Of a stretch of 64,000 bases of DNA, positions 18,138-26,345 are shown piece by piece. The position numbers were made by a program, and so were the translations under genes. Origin of the DNA: Flavobacterium jumunjinense (GTDB lineage: Bacteria > Bacteroidota > Bacteroidia > Flavobacteriales > Flavobacteriaceae); NCBI RefSeq assembly GCF_021650975.2, contig NZ_CP091285.1:1674001-1738000 (forward strand), given 5' to 3'. The notes beneath the pieces were generated by a model, which was not told where the DNA came from, did no database searches, and saw nothing but the letters and a program-made list of their open reading frames with translations. Position 1 is the stretch's first letter. The number at the start of each line of letters is the position of its first letter.

Positions 18138-18883
18138 CAGGATTGCATAAAATTAAAAGTGTCATTGTAGAAGATGAAACCGCAGCAAGAGAAGTGTTGA
18201 AAAATTACCTTAGAAAATATTGCCCACAAGTTGAGGTAATAGGAGAAGCTGCAAATATTAAAGAAGCCGTTCCTTTATTGCACGAAGTAACTCCACAATT
18301 GGTCTTTTTAGATGTCGAAATGCCTTTTGGGAATGCTTTCGATGTATTAGAAGCCTGTAAAGGGTTACAATTTGAAACCATTTTTGTAACTGCTTTTTCA
18401 GAATATTCTTTGAAAGCCCTAAATCAAAGTGCGGCCTATTATTTATTGAAACCGATTAGCATCGAAGAGTTGATTGTTGCAGTAAATAAAGTGCAACAGC
18501 AATTAGCGAATCATGATTTATTAGACAGAAACAAAATAATTGTAGAAAATTTCAGAGAAACAAAACCGGAGAAGCAGCAAGTTATTCTGCCTACATTAGA
18601 AGGTTTTGAAGTGGTACTAATGAAAGATATTGTACGACTGAAAGGGAATGGAAACTTCACCGACATCTTCTTGGTTGATGGAACTAAGAAAATGGTGTGT
18701 AGATTTTTAAAACATTTTTCAGAAATTCTACCTTTTCCTTTTATGCGCGTGCATAAATCACATATTATTAACGTAAATTTTGTAAAAGCATACAACAAAG
18801 GTGGATTTATTACACTTCAAGATGCTACTGAAATTGAAGTTTCAAGTACCTATAAAGAAGATTTTCTGAATAAGTTTAAGTGA
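18134..18883 (+). CDS. LytTR-family response regulator
   Basis: This 249-residue protein has an N-terminal receiver domain (residues 8-125) with the acidic pair in VIVEDE, the phospho-accepting Asp in LVFLDVEMPFG, Thr/Ser in IFVTAFSEYS and Lys in YYLLKPIS. The C-terminal LytTR DNA-binding domain (about 150-249) shows VRLKGNGNFTDIFLVDG, FMRVHKSHIINVNFV and EIEVSSTYKEDFLNKFK. It is translationally coupled to the histidine kinase and should be phosphorylated by it. Its last 82 bases are repeated exactly at 23538-23619. Confidence 0.93.
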   Translation: MTGLHKIKSVIVEDETAAREVLKNYLRKYCPQVEVIGEAANIKEAVPLLHEVTPQLVFLDVEMPFGNAFDVLEACKGLQFETIFVTAFSEYSLKALNQSAAYYLLKPISIEELIVAVNKVQQQLANHDLLDRNKIIVENFRETKPEKQQVILPTLEGFEVVLMKDIVRLKGNGNFTDIFLVDGTKKMVCRFLKHFSEILPFPFMRVHKSHIINVNFVKAYNKGGFITLQDATEIEVSSTYKEDFLNKFK

Positions 18884-19713
18884 TAAAAATTTTATACTTA
18901 CTTAGTCAAGAGCTACTTTTTTTGTCAATATTCAAAAATAAATTATGAAAACGATTTTATATTTAGTTTTATTTGTATTCTTATTCTCATGTAAATCAAA
19001 TGAGGAAACTTTAATTTTTAAGTTAAAGAATAATGAATTGCAGTATAGTGTTAATCCAGATTCTTTGAGTTTTTATAAAAGAGAATACGATACTATTGCG
19101 AATGATAAAGATTTATCAACAAATATTGTAAGAATGGAAATTATTAACACTACGAAAAATAAATATTTGTTTTTTGTTAATGACCTAGATCTTTATGAAA
19201 ATTCGTGTATAAATATAAATATTTATGAAGATGGAAAAATTATAGAACAGATGAATCCTTTTATACAAAGAGCTACCATTCCTAAAGATTTTGTAGCTCT
19301 TGATAATTATGTTTCTTACGAGTTCATAAAAAAGAAAAAAAAATGGAATATTTTAAAAAAAATAGGTTTTAAGGAAGTTGATGATAATCCTTATCATAAT
19401 TATTTTGAACAATCGAAAGTGGTTTACCCTAACGAAAAGACATTATTGTTGTATACTTTAACAATTCCTTATTTAGAAGAAGATAATCTTTCGGGTCTCT
19501 ATTCTCCAAAATTTTATGGTTTTAAGAATGGAAAGAAGTATGAATTCTCAATTACTTATGAACTTAAAAAGAATATTGAAAATAAACTACCACAAGAAAT
19601 TATTGATAATTTAAAAGAAAATAATATTAAAATTTTTTACGGAAAAGTTGAGAGTAATAAAATTCCAATAATAAACGTTTTTAAATAAATTATCTGATAG
19701 TTTGAAAATGAAT
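18802..19713 (+). repeat. 912-bp direct repeat, copy 1
   Basis: This segment recurs at 23538-24449 with no insertion or deletion (constant offset 4736). It spans the last 82 bases of the LytTR regulator gene, the spacer, the whole lipoprotein gene and the first two codons (ATGAAT) of the large T9SS gene. By my reading the first ~628 bases are identical and about 15 substitutions fall in the last ~284. Confidence 0.92.
18945..19688 (+). CDS. Hypothetical lipoprotein, copy 1 of a duplicated pair
   Basis: The 247-residue protein has the signal MKTILYLVLFVFLFSC followed by KSNEET, a good lipobox. The rest is a beta-rich domain of unknown family (RMEIINTTKNKYLFFVNDLDLYENSCININIYEDGK), which I cannot place. 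It lies directly downstream of the LytTR regulator and just upstream of a type-B T9SS protein, so it may be controlled by that system or act with the secreted protein. The second copy (23681-24424) differs at four residues (Leu/Phe, Leu/Ile, Gly/Asp, Asn/Lys), all in the last third. Confidence 0.75.
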   Translation: MKTILYLVLFVFLFSCKSNEETLIFKLKNNELQYSVNPDSLSFYKREYDTIANDKDLSTNIVRMEIINTTKNKYLFFVNDLDLYENSCININIYEDGKIIEQMNPFIQRATIPKDFVALDNYVSYEFIKKKKKWNILKKIGFKEVDDNPYHNYFEQSKVVYPNEKTLLLYTLTIPYLEEDNLSGLYSPKFYGFKNGKKYEFSITYELKKNIENKLPQEIIDNLKENNIKIFYGKVESNKIPIINVFK

Positions 19714-22700
19714 AAACTTATTTATTTTGCCATATTTTTATCAACACTCGCTTTTTCTCAGCAAGAAGCGAGTGTTTGGTATTTTGGACAAAATGCAGGG
19801 ATAAAATTTGAGAGTAATGGTACTATTACTACGCTAACTGATGGGCAATTAAGTACTTTAGAGGGGTGTGCAACACTTGCAGATAGTAATGGGAATTTGT
19901 TATTGTATACAGATGGAATTACAGTATGGAATAGATACCATGGTATAATGCCTAACGGTACAGGTTTAATGGGAGATCCGTCTAGTACGCAATCTGCCAC
20001 TATAGTGCCTATGCCAGGTTCTGTTACTTTATTTTATGTTTTCACTTTAGATGCATTTGCGGGGGGTAATGGTTTTCGTTATTCTATAGTTGATATGACT
20101 TTAGATGGTGGCAATGGAGCTGTTATCACTAAGAATGTATTGATTTATACTCCATCTTGTGAGAAGTTATCTATTGTTAAGCATGCAAATGATACCGATT
20201 ATTGGTTGGTAACTCATGGTTGGAATAATAACAAATTCTACAGCTATTTATTAACAAATAGTGGATTAAGTGCTGCTCCAATTTTAACTTCTATTGGAGT
20301 AAATGTATCTGCAATTAATACTGATAATGCTATAGGTTATATGAGAATTTCTCCAAATGGTAGTAAATTAGCTTTAAACCATTATTATGATGGAATACTT
20401 CAACTTTTTGATTTTAATACCTCGACAGGGATTCTTTCCAATGCTAATACAATTTATAGTGCTCCTATAGGGAGTTTTTTATATGGTTTAGAGTTTTCAC
20501 CTAATAGTGAAGTATTGTATTTTACAGAAGAGGTGCCTAGTACTATTGTATATCAATGTGATTTGACAGCTTCTAATATACCTAGCACTGTTCTACCTGT
20601 ATATTCAGGTTCAAATCCATTAGCTATGGCTTTGCAATTAGGCCCAGATAGTAAAATATATATTGGTCAATTAACTTCCAATAAATTGGGAGTTATTAAT
20701 AATCCAAATACTTTGAATGCAGGATGTAATTTACAAATGAATTCAATAGACTTAGGTAGTCGATATTGTTTTAGAGGATTACCCCCTTTTATTTCTTCTT
20801 TTTTCTTTACTCCAGCCATTCAGTTTGATAACAGTTGCGTTGGGGACAATACCCAGTTTCAATTTAATAGTAGTCAACCTGTTTTGAGTGCCTTGTGGGA
20901 TTTTGGTGACGGAACTACCTCTACAGATATTTCGCCCATTCATAGTTATGTCATTACTGGAGATTATACAGTTTCGGTACAAGTAACTACCGCATTAGGT
21001 AGTGGTAGTAATACAAGGGACATTACCATTTCAGCTGTTCCAACGGCTACACAACCTACCAACTTATTAGCCTGTGATGATAACAACGATGGTTTTTATA
21101 CTTTCGATTTAACACAAAACACAACAGCCATTTTGAATGGACAATTGCCAACTGAGTTCGGTGTGCGTTATTATGCCAATGCAACTGATTATACTAATAA
21201 AACAATAATTACTACACCTACAAGTTATCAAAATCTAGTAGCCTATCAAGCGCAGACGATTGTAGCTGAAGTATATAATCTGGTTAATAATAATTGTAAC
21301 GCTATAACTACTTTTGATATTCAAGTTTTTGAAACTCCAACTCCATTAACTATTGTTCCTGCGATTAGACAATGTGATGATACTAGTTTTGGTACAAACA
21401 ATGATAATCGTATTCTGTTTGATTTAATCCAAAATGAAAGTGCTATTTTAAATGGGCAATCGGCTACTGCTTTTACAGTAAATTATTATACAGATGCGAG
21501 CTATACAAACCTAATTGTAAATCCAAATAACTTTGTAAACACTAATGCAGTTGAAACTATTTACGTCCAAGTCAGCAATAATTTGAATACCAATTGTATT
21601 GGTACCACTTCTTTTGAAATTGAAGTGTATGCCAATCCTGTAATTAATTCGCCAGTTACTTTAAAACAATGTGATGATGACAATGACGGTTTTAGTGCTT
21701 TTAACCTCACTGAAGCTGAAAACTTAATCGTTGGGAATACAACAGGATTAACCATTGCCTATTTTGAGTCTTTTGTTGATGCACAAAACAATAACAACCC
21801 TATTACTAATGCAACAGCCTATACGAATCAAACGGTAAGTACCGATGTGGTATATGTAAGACTAACAAATGCTACTTCTTGTTATAGTATTTCCCAATTA
21901 AACTTAGTAGTTTCCACCACACAAATTTCAAATAGTATTCAAGAAACGTTTACAGTTTGTGATGATATGGCTTCGGGTTCTAATGCAGATGGCATTGCTA
22001 CTTTTGATTTTAGTAGCGTCAATGCACAAATTTTAGCACAATATCCAAGTGGGCAATTATTAGATATAACGTACTATCCCAATATTGCTGATGCTTTAGC
22101 CGAACAAAATGCTATTGTAGACATTTCAAATTATACCAATATTGGCTACCCAAATACTCAGGATATTTATGTTAGAGTTGATAGTCAGCTCAATAATGAT
22201 TGCTTAGGTTTAGGTCATCATATTACATTGATTGTAGAATCTATTCCAATTGTACAACCACAAAGTTATACGCATTGTGATGATGACCAAGATGGTATTT
22301 ATACTTTTGATACTGCCAATTTAGAAAGTGATTTATTGAATGGATTAAGTAATGTTGTAGTGACTTATTCTGATGCTTTGGGTAATCCTATACTTATGAC
22401 GAATCCTTTTGTTACATCTTCACAAGTTTTAACTGCTAGAGTAACAAATACTACTTCAACGGCTTGTTTTTATGAAACTACTATTACTTTCACTGTTGAC
22501 GATTTACCAGAAGCTTTTGCCATACCAATAAGCTTAACAACAGTTTGTGATGATGAAGTGAACCCAAGTTTACAAGATGGTTTGTATGCTTTTGACACTA
22601 GTAGTTTTCAAAGTGCTATTTTAGGCACACAAGCTGGAATGCTAGTTAGCTATTATGATGAAAATGGGATCGCTTTATCAAGTCCATTGCCAAATCCTTT

Positions 22701-23523
22701 TATAACAAGAACACAAAACGTGACAGTTGAAGTAATTAATCCTATAAATACAACTTGTGCTGCTACAACTACGATTCCTTTTGTAGTGCTTCCTGTTCCA
22801 GAAATAGAATTGCAAGGTGATGGTTTAGTGTGTAGTGACAATACTACTTTTACACTTGATATAGATGCTGGATTAATCGATACAACTACTCAGAATGATT
22901 ATACGTATCAATGGTATTTAAATACTACTCCAATAACGAATGCAAACCATTACATTTTAACAGTAAATACAGAAGGTAATTATACGGTAACAGTAACTAA
23001 TATGAATAACTGTTCTAGAACCAGAACTATTATCGTTACCGCTTCCGATATTGCAACTATAGATGCTATTCATGTTACTGATTTGTCAGATAATAATTCT
23101 ATTCTTGTTTTAGTATCTGGAGAAGGTAATTATGAGTACAGTTTAGACAATAACATTTACCAATCCTCTAATGTGTTTGCTAATTTACCAGCTGGGATTT
23201 ATACCGTTTATGTGAATGATATTTATGGTTGTGGTATTGCTACAAAAGAGATTAGTGTTTTAGGTGTGCCAAAATTTTTCACCCCCAACGGTGATGGTTA
23301 TAATGATACTTGGAATATTCAAGGTGTAAACGAACAATTGAATGCCAAAACAATTATTTATATTTTTGATCGTTATGGAAAATTATTAAAACAAATAAGT
23401 CCTCTTGGGACAGGTTGGGATGGTTTTTTTAATGACAAACCTTTACCTTCTTCAGACTATTGGTATGCAATAACCTTAGAAAATGGTAAAACTGTGAAGG
23501 GGCATTTTACTTTGAAGCGATAA
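19708..23523 (+). CDS. Large secreted protein with PKD domain, six CDD repeats and T9SS type-B sorting domain
   Basis: I chose the ATG at 19708 (MNKLIYFAIFLSTLAFSQ) over a TTG two codons upstream. The 1271-residue protein begins with a signal peptide and a propeller-like region (about 20-380: VWYFGQNAGIKFESNG, YWLVTHGWNNNKFYSYLL). A PKD domain follows (about 395-450, ALWDFGDGTTSTD). Six repeats of about 100 residues each open with CDD (Cys at about 456, 556, 655, 751, 857, 947), as in CDDNNDGFYTFDL. The C-terminal CHU_C domain starts PKFFTPNGDGYNDTWNI and ends HFTLKR, marking T9SS type-B surface attachment. Likely a surface adhesin or polymer binder; exact role unknown. Confidence 0.88.
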   Translation: MNKLIYFAIFLSTLAFSQQEASVWYFGQNAGIKFESNGTITTLTDGQLSTLEGCATLADSNGNLLLYTDGITVWNRYHGIMPNGTGLMGDPSSTQSATIVPMPGSVTLFYVFTLDAFAGGNGFRYSIVDMTLDGGNGAVITKNVLIYTPSCEKLSIVKHANDTDYWLVTHGWNNNKFYSYLLTNSGLSAAPILTSIGVNVSAINTDNAIGYMRISPNGSKLALNHYYDGILQLFDFNTSTGILSNANTIYSAPIGSFLYGLEFSPNSEVLYFTEEVPSTIVYQCDLTASNIPSTVLPVYSGSNPLAMALQLGPDSKIYIGQLTSNKLGVINNPNTLNAGCNLQMNSIDLGSRYCFRGLPPFISSFFFTPAIQFDNSCVGDNTQFQFNSSQPVLSALWDFGDGTTSTDISPIHSYVITGDYTVSVQVTTALGSGSNTRDITISAVPTATQPTNLLACDDNNDGFYTFDLTQNTTAILNGQLPTEFGVRYYANATDYTNKTIITTPTSYQNLVAYQAQTIVAEVYNLVNNNCNAITTFDIQVFETPTPLTIVPAIRQCDDTSFGTNNDNRILFDLIQNESAILNGQSATAFTVNYYTDASYTNLIVNPNNFVNTNAVETIYVQVSNNLNTNCIGTTSFEIEVYANPVINSPVTLKQCDDDNDGFSAFNLTEAENLIVGNTTGLTIAYFESFVDAQNNNNPITNATAYTNQTVSTDVVYVRLTNATSCYSISQLNLVVSTTQISNSIQETFTVCDDMASGSNADGIATFDFSSVNAQILAQYPSGQLLDITYYPNIADALAEQNAIVDISNYTNIGYPNTQDIYVRVDSQLNNDCLGLGHHITLIVESIPIVQPQSYTHCDDDQDGIYTFDTANLESDLLNGLSNVVVTYSDALGNPILMTNPFVTSSQVLTARVTNTTSTACFYETTITFTVDDLPEAFAIPISLTTVCDDEVNPSLQDGLYAFDTSSFQSAILGTQAGMLVSYYDENGIALSSPLPNPFITRTQNVTVEVINPINTTCAATTTIPFVVLPVPEIELQGDGLVCSDNTTFTLDIDAGLIDTTTQNDYTYQWYLNTTPITNANHYILTVNTEGNYTVTVTNMNNCSRTRTIIVTASDIATIDAIHVTDLSDNNSILVLVSGEGNYEYSLDNNIYQSSNVFANLPAGIYTVYVNDIYGCGIATKEISVLGVPKFFTPNGDGYNDTWNIQGVNEQLNAKTIIYIFDRYGKLLKQISPLGTGWDGFFNDKPLPSSDYWYAITLENGKTVKGHFTLKR

Positions 23524-23537
23524 TTCGTTTATTTGTA

Positions 23538-23619
23538 TGGATTTATTACACTTCAAGATGCTACTGAAATTGAAGTTTCAAGTACCTATAAAGAAGATTT
23601 TCTGAATAAGTTTAAGTGA
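23538..23619 (+). pseudogene. Detached 3' end of the LytTR response regulator gene
   Basis: These 82 bases are identical to the end of the regulator gene at 18802-18883 and would encode GFITLQDATEIEVSSTYKED and the following FLNKFK. There is no start or receiver domain. It is a passenger of the duplication, not a working gene. Confidence 0.85.
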
Positions 23620-23680
23620 TAAAAATTTTATACTTACTTAGTCAAGAGCTACTTTTTTTGTCAATATTCAAAAATAAATT

Positions 23681-24424
23681 ATGAAAACGATTTTATATTT
23701 AGTTTTATTTGTATTCTTATTCTCATGTAAATCAAATGAGGAAACTTTAATTTTTAAGTTAAAGAATAATGAATTGCAGTATAGTGTTAATCCAGATTCT
23801 TTGAGTTTTTATAAAAGAGAATACGATACTATTGCGAATGATAAAGATTTATCAACAAATATTGTAAGAATGGAAATTATTAACACTACGAAAAATAAAT
23901 ATTTGTTTTTTGTTAATGACCTAGATCTTTATGAAAATTCGTGTATAAATATAAATATTTATGAAGATGGAAAAATTATAGAACAGATGAATCCTTTTAT
24001 ACAAAGAGCTACCATTCCTAAAGATTTTGTAGCTCTTGATAATTATGTTTCTTACGAGTTCATAAAAAAGAAAAAAAAATGGAATATTTTAAAAAAAATA
24101 GGTTTTAAGGAAGTTGATGATAATCCTTATCATAATTATTTTGAACAATCGAAAGTGGTTTACCCAAATGAAAAAACATTGTTATTCTATACTTTAACAA
24201 TTCCTTATTTAGAAGAAGATAATATTTCAGGTCTCTATTCTCCAAAATTTTATGATTTTAAGAAAGGAAAGAAGTATGAATTCTCAATTACTTATGAACT
24301 TAAAAAAAATATTGAAAATAAACTGCCGCAAGAAATTATTGATAATTTAAAAGAAAATAATATTAAAATTTTTTATGGAAAAGTTGAGAGTAATAAAATT
24401 CCAATAATAAACGTTTTTAAATAA
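23681..24424 (+). CDS. Hypothetical lipoprotein, copy 2 of a duplicated pair
   Basis: This 247-residue paralogue of the protein at 18945-19688 has the same signal peptide, lipobox Cys and length, and only four residue changes, all near its C-terminal third (TLLFYT, DNISG, FYDFKKGKK). The reading frame is intact, so it is probably functional. Here it is followed not by a T9SS protein but by a short non-coding stretch and the convergent rnhA gene. Confidence 0.75.
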   Translation: MKTILYLVLFVFLFSCKSNEETLIFKLKNNELQYSVNPDSLSFYKREYDTIANDKDLSTNIVRMEIINTTKNKYLFFVNDLDLYENSCININIYEDGKIIEQMNPFIQRATIPKDFVALDNYVSYEFIKKKKKWNILKKIGFKEVDDNPYHNYFEQSKVVYPNEKTLLFYTLTIPYLEEDNISGLYSPKFYDFKKGKKYEFSITYELKKNIENKLPQEIIDNLKENNIKIFYGKVESNKIPIINVFK

Positions 24425-24571
24425 ATTATCTGATAGTTTTAAAATGAATGTATTTTAAAAACTCATTTCTCCTTAGGGTAAAGGAATGTTAGATATTTTA
24501 GAGTAATTCATTTTTGATCTTAATGTATATACAGGTGATTTTAAAAATGAAGAAATGAAATAGTGATAATT

Positions 24572-25051
24572 CTATTTTAATAATCGTCCTTCGTTTTCAT
24601 AGTAAGTGTCAATAGAAAGTTTTTCTTGCTGAGAAGCCATAACAGCTAATGCATCACATCTTTCGTTTTGAGGGTGGTTATTGTGTCCTTTTACCCATTT
24701 AAAATCAACCTGATGCTTACGGTAAGATTTAAGAAATCGAAGCCATAAATCAGGATTTTTTTTATTTTTAAATGAAATTTTTTCCCATTGAAAAACCCAA
24801 CGCTTCTCAACAGCATCAACAACATATTTAGAATCAGAAACGACCAATACTTTTGTTTTAGAATTCTTTAATTTTTCTAAACCAACAATAACAGCTAATA
24901 ACTCCATTCGGTTATTTGTAGACAAACGAAAGCCTTCGTAGAACTCTTTTTTATAGGGAGTTCCAACCATTTCCATAACTACTCCATATCCAGATGGTCC
25001 AGGATTACCTTTTGCGGCTCCGTCTGTATATACGTGTACTTCGTGTGACAT
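24572..25051 (-). CDS. rnhA: Ribonuclease HI
   Basis: The 159-residue enzyme removes RNA from RNA-DNA hybrids. The catalytic carboxylates are in place: Asp in VYTDGAAKGNPGPSGYG, Glu in TNNRMELLAVIVGL, Asp in VVSDSKYVVDAV and Asp in NERCDALAVMAS. WVKGHNNHPQNE carries the conserved His loop. Length matches bacterial type 1 RNase H without an extra hybrid-binding domain. It is followed upstream, on the same strand, by purN 26 bases away. Confidence 0.95.
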   Translation of the reverse strand: MSHEVHVYTDGAAKGNPGPSGYGVVMEMVGTPYKKEFYEGFRLSTNNRMELLAVIVGLEKLKNSKTKVLVVSDSKYVVDAVEKRWVFQWEKISFKNKKNPDLWLRFLKSYRKHQVDFKWVKGHNNHPQNERCDALAVMASQQEKLSIDTYYENEGRLLK

Positions 25052-25077
25052 AAATAATTAATAGCTAATTAGGTTTC

Positions 25078-25641
25078 TTAGTTTGATAATAAATTTTCTA
25101 TTATTTCAGGAAAATATTGATGCTCTAGTTTCTGAATTTCTAAGGCAATTTCTTCAATCGTTTTACAAGTTTCTATAGTTACAGATTTTTGAAAAATGTA
25201 GGCACCTTCATCATAATTTTCATTTACATAATGAATGGTTATCCCTGTTTCTTTTTCTTTATTTTCTAAAACAGCACTGTGTACATGTGTTCCATACATT
25301 CCTTTTCCTCCATACTTAGGTAATAAGGCAGGATGAATGTTGATTATTTTATTGGGATAATAATTAATTATTGATTCAGGAAACTTTAATAAAAAACCTG
25401 CCAATACAATTAAATCGGGCTGTATTGTGTTTAATTTTTCTAAAATCACACCATTATTAAGTTCTTGTTTTTCAAATGCAATGGCTTCAACTCCATTTAG
25501 TTGCGCTCTTTCTAGAACTTTGGCACGGGGATTGTTTGAGAATACCATGACTACGTTTGCGAGACTAGATTTTTTGAAATGTAATATTATCTTTTCGGCA
25601 TTAGAACCATTACCAGAAGCGAATAGTACTATTTTTTGCAT
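25078..25641 (-). CDS. purN: Phosphoribosylglycinamide formyltransferase
   Basis: I used the ATG at 25641 (MQKIVLFASGNGSNAEKI), which places the phosphate loop at the extreme N-terminus as in the family; the longer frame adds eight implausible residues. The 187-residue enzyme transfers a formyl group from 10-formyl-THF to GAR in purine synthesis. Signature motifs are LAGFLLKFPESII, INIHPALLPKYGGKGMYGTHVHSAV (catalytic Asn-x-His) and ETGITIHYVNENYDEGAYIFQ (catalytic Asp). It is divergent from acpP, as commonly seen in Flavobacteriia. Confidence 0.95.
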   Translation of the reverse strand: MQKIVLFASGNGSNAEKIILHFKKSSLANVVMVFSNNPRAKVLERAQLNGVEAIAFEKQELNNGVILEKLNTIQPDLIVLAGFLLKFPESIINYYPNKIINIHPALLPKYGGKGMYGTHVHSAVLENKEKETGITIHYVNENYDEGAYIFQKSVTIETCKTIEEIALEIQKLEHQYFPEIIENLLSN

Positions 25642-25756
25642 TACCCTGTAATTTTTATTACACAAAAAAAAGAATAATAATTGGTAAAAAATAGAAAAAA
25701 GGAGTCTTTGTTAATTTTTTTTTTTAATTTCGTAGTCTTATTTAGTAACAAAAAGG

Positions 25757-25785
25757 TTGTTTTAAAATAAAGTTTTTTATTTTTG
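25757..25785 (+). promoter_or_regulatory. Bacteroidota-type promoter of acpP
   Basis: TTG at 25757-25759 and TATTTTTG at 25778-25785 are separated by 18 bases, fitting the Bacteroidota -33 TTG / -7 TAnnTTTG consensus. It lies about 30 bases before the acpP start, giving a short leader. Confidence 0.65.
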
Positions 25786-25814
25786 CCAACAAATTAAATT
25801 AAAAATTAAAGATT

Positions 25815-26051
25815 ATGTCAGACATTGCATCAAGAGTAAAAGCGATTATCGTAGACAAATTAGGTGTTGACGAAAATGAAGTTGTAACTGAAGCTAGCTT
25901 CACAAACGATCTAGGAGCTGATTCATTAGACACTGTTGAGTTAATTATGGAGTTTGAAAAAGAATTTGATATTCAAATTCCAGATGATCAAGCTGAAAAC
26001 ATTGCTACTGTAGGTCAAGCTATTTCTTACATCGAAGAGGCTAAGAAATAA
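25815..26051 (+). CDS. acpP: Acyl carrier protein
   Basis: This 78-residue acidic helical protein carries growing acyl chains in fatty acid synthesis. The phosphopantetheine attachment site is the Ser in [18 protein letters not shown]. Length and the motif [19 protein letters not shown] are standard. It has its own promoter and a strong terminator and is followed by fabF and rnc, the usual Bacteroidota order. Confidence 0.97.
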   Translation: MSDIASRVKAIIVDKLGVDENEVVTEASFTNDLGADSLDTVELIMEFEKEFDIQIPDDQAENIATVGQAISYIEEAKK

Positions 26052-26057
26052 TATTTT

Positions 26058-26092
26058 AAAGCACCCGTAAGCTATTCTTATGGGTGCTTTTA
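26058..26092 (+). terminator. Intrinsic terminator of acpP
   Basis: AAAGCACCCGTAAG (26058-26071) pairs with CTTATGGGTGCTTT (26077-26090), with one G-T pair, and continues into a T-rich stretch. It lies 6 bases past the acpP stop. It explains how the abundant acpP message can be made separately from fabF. Confidence 0.85.
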
Positions 26093-26277
26093 TTATTTTT
26101 TAATTCTTGTTTTTAGAATCTTTTACTTGATTTTCTCTAAGAATAATGTGAATAATTCAAAGAGGTAAAATGTTAGAATGAACTATATAATTATATTTGT
26201 TTATATTTATATCGAATTTTGTTCTTTTTGTAGAAAACATTGATTGTATTACAATCATATAATAAAAACTATGTAAT

Positions 26278-26324
26278 ACCCATTGTTTCTTTTAGTTTTC
26301 ATTAAAAGCACATTGGGTTTTTTT
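26278..26324 (+). promoter_or_regulatory. Terminator-like hairpin in the fabF leader (candidate attenuator)
   Basis: ACCCA (26278-26282) pairs with TGGGT (26314-26318), TGT with ACA, and CTTTT (26289-26293) with AAAAG (26304-26308). Seven Ts follow, ending only 21 bases before the fabF ATG. It is separate from the acpP terminator about 190 bases upstream. It could attenuate fabF-rnc transcription, or be a second barrier to read-through. Confidence 0.4.
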
Positions 26325-26345
26325 ATATAATTAAAATTTTTTTAT

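Larger units (their letters stand above)
23538..24449 (+). repeat. 912-bp direct repeat, copy 2
   Basis: Second copy of 18802-19713, starting 14 bases after the T9SS gene stop. It ends with ATGAAT, the first two codons of the large T9SS gene, but here the frame runs GTATTT then TAA. The downstream large gene of this copy has been lost or was never included. Confidence 0.92.

Noticed and set aside
18802..24449. The 912-bp repeat as an assembly artefact
   Set aside because: The copies differ at about 15 positions and have different right-hand flanks, which argues for two real copies, although long reads would be decisive.
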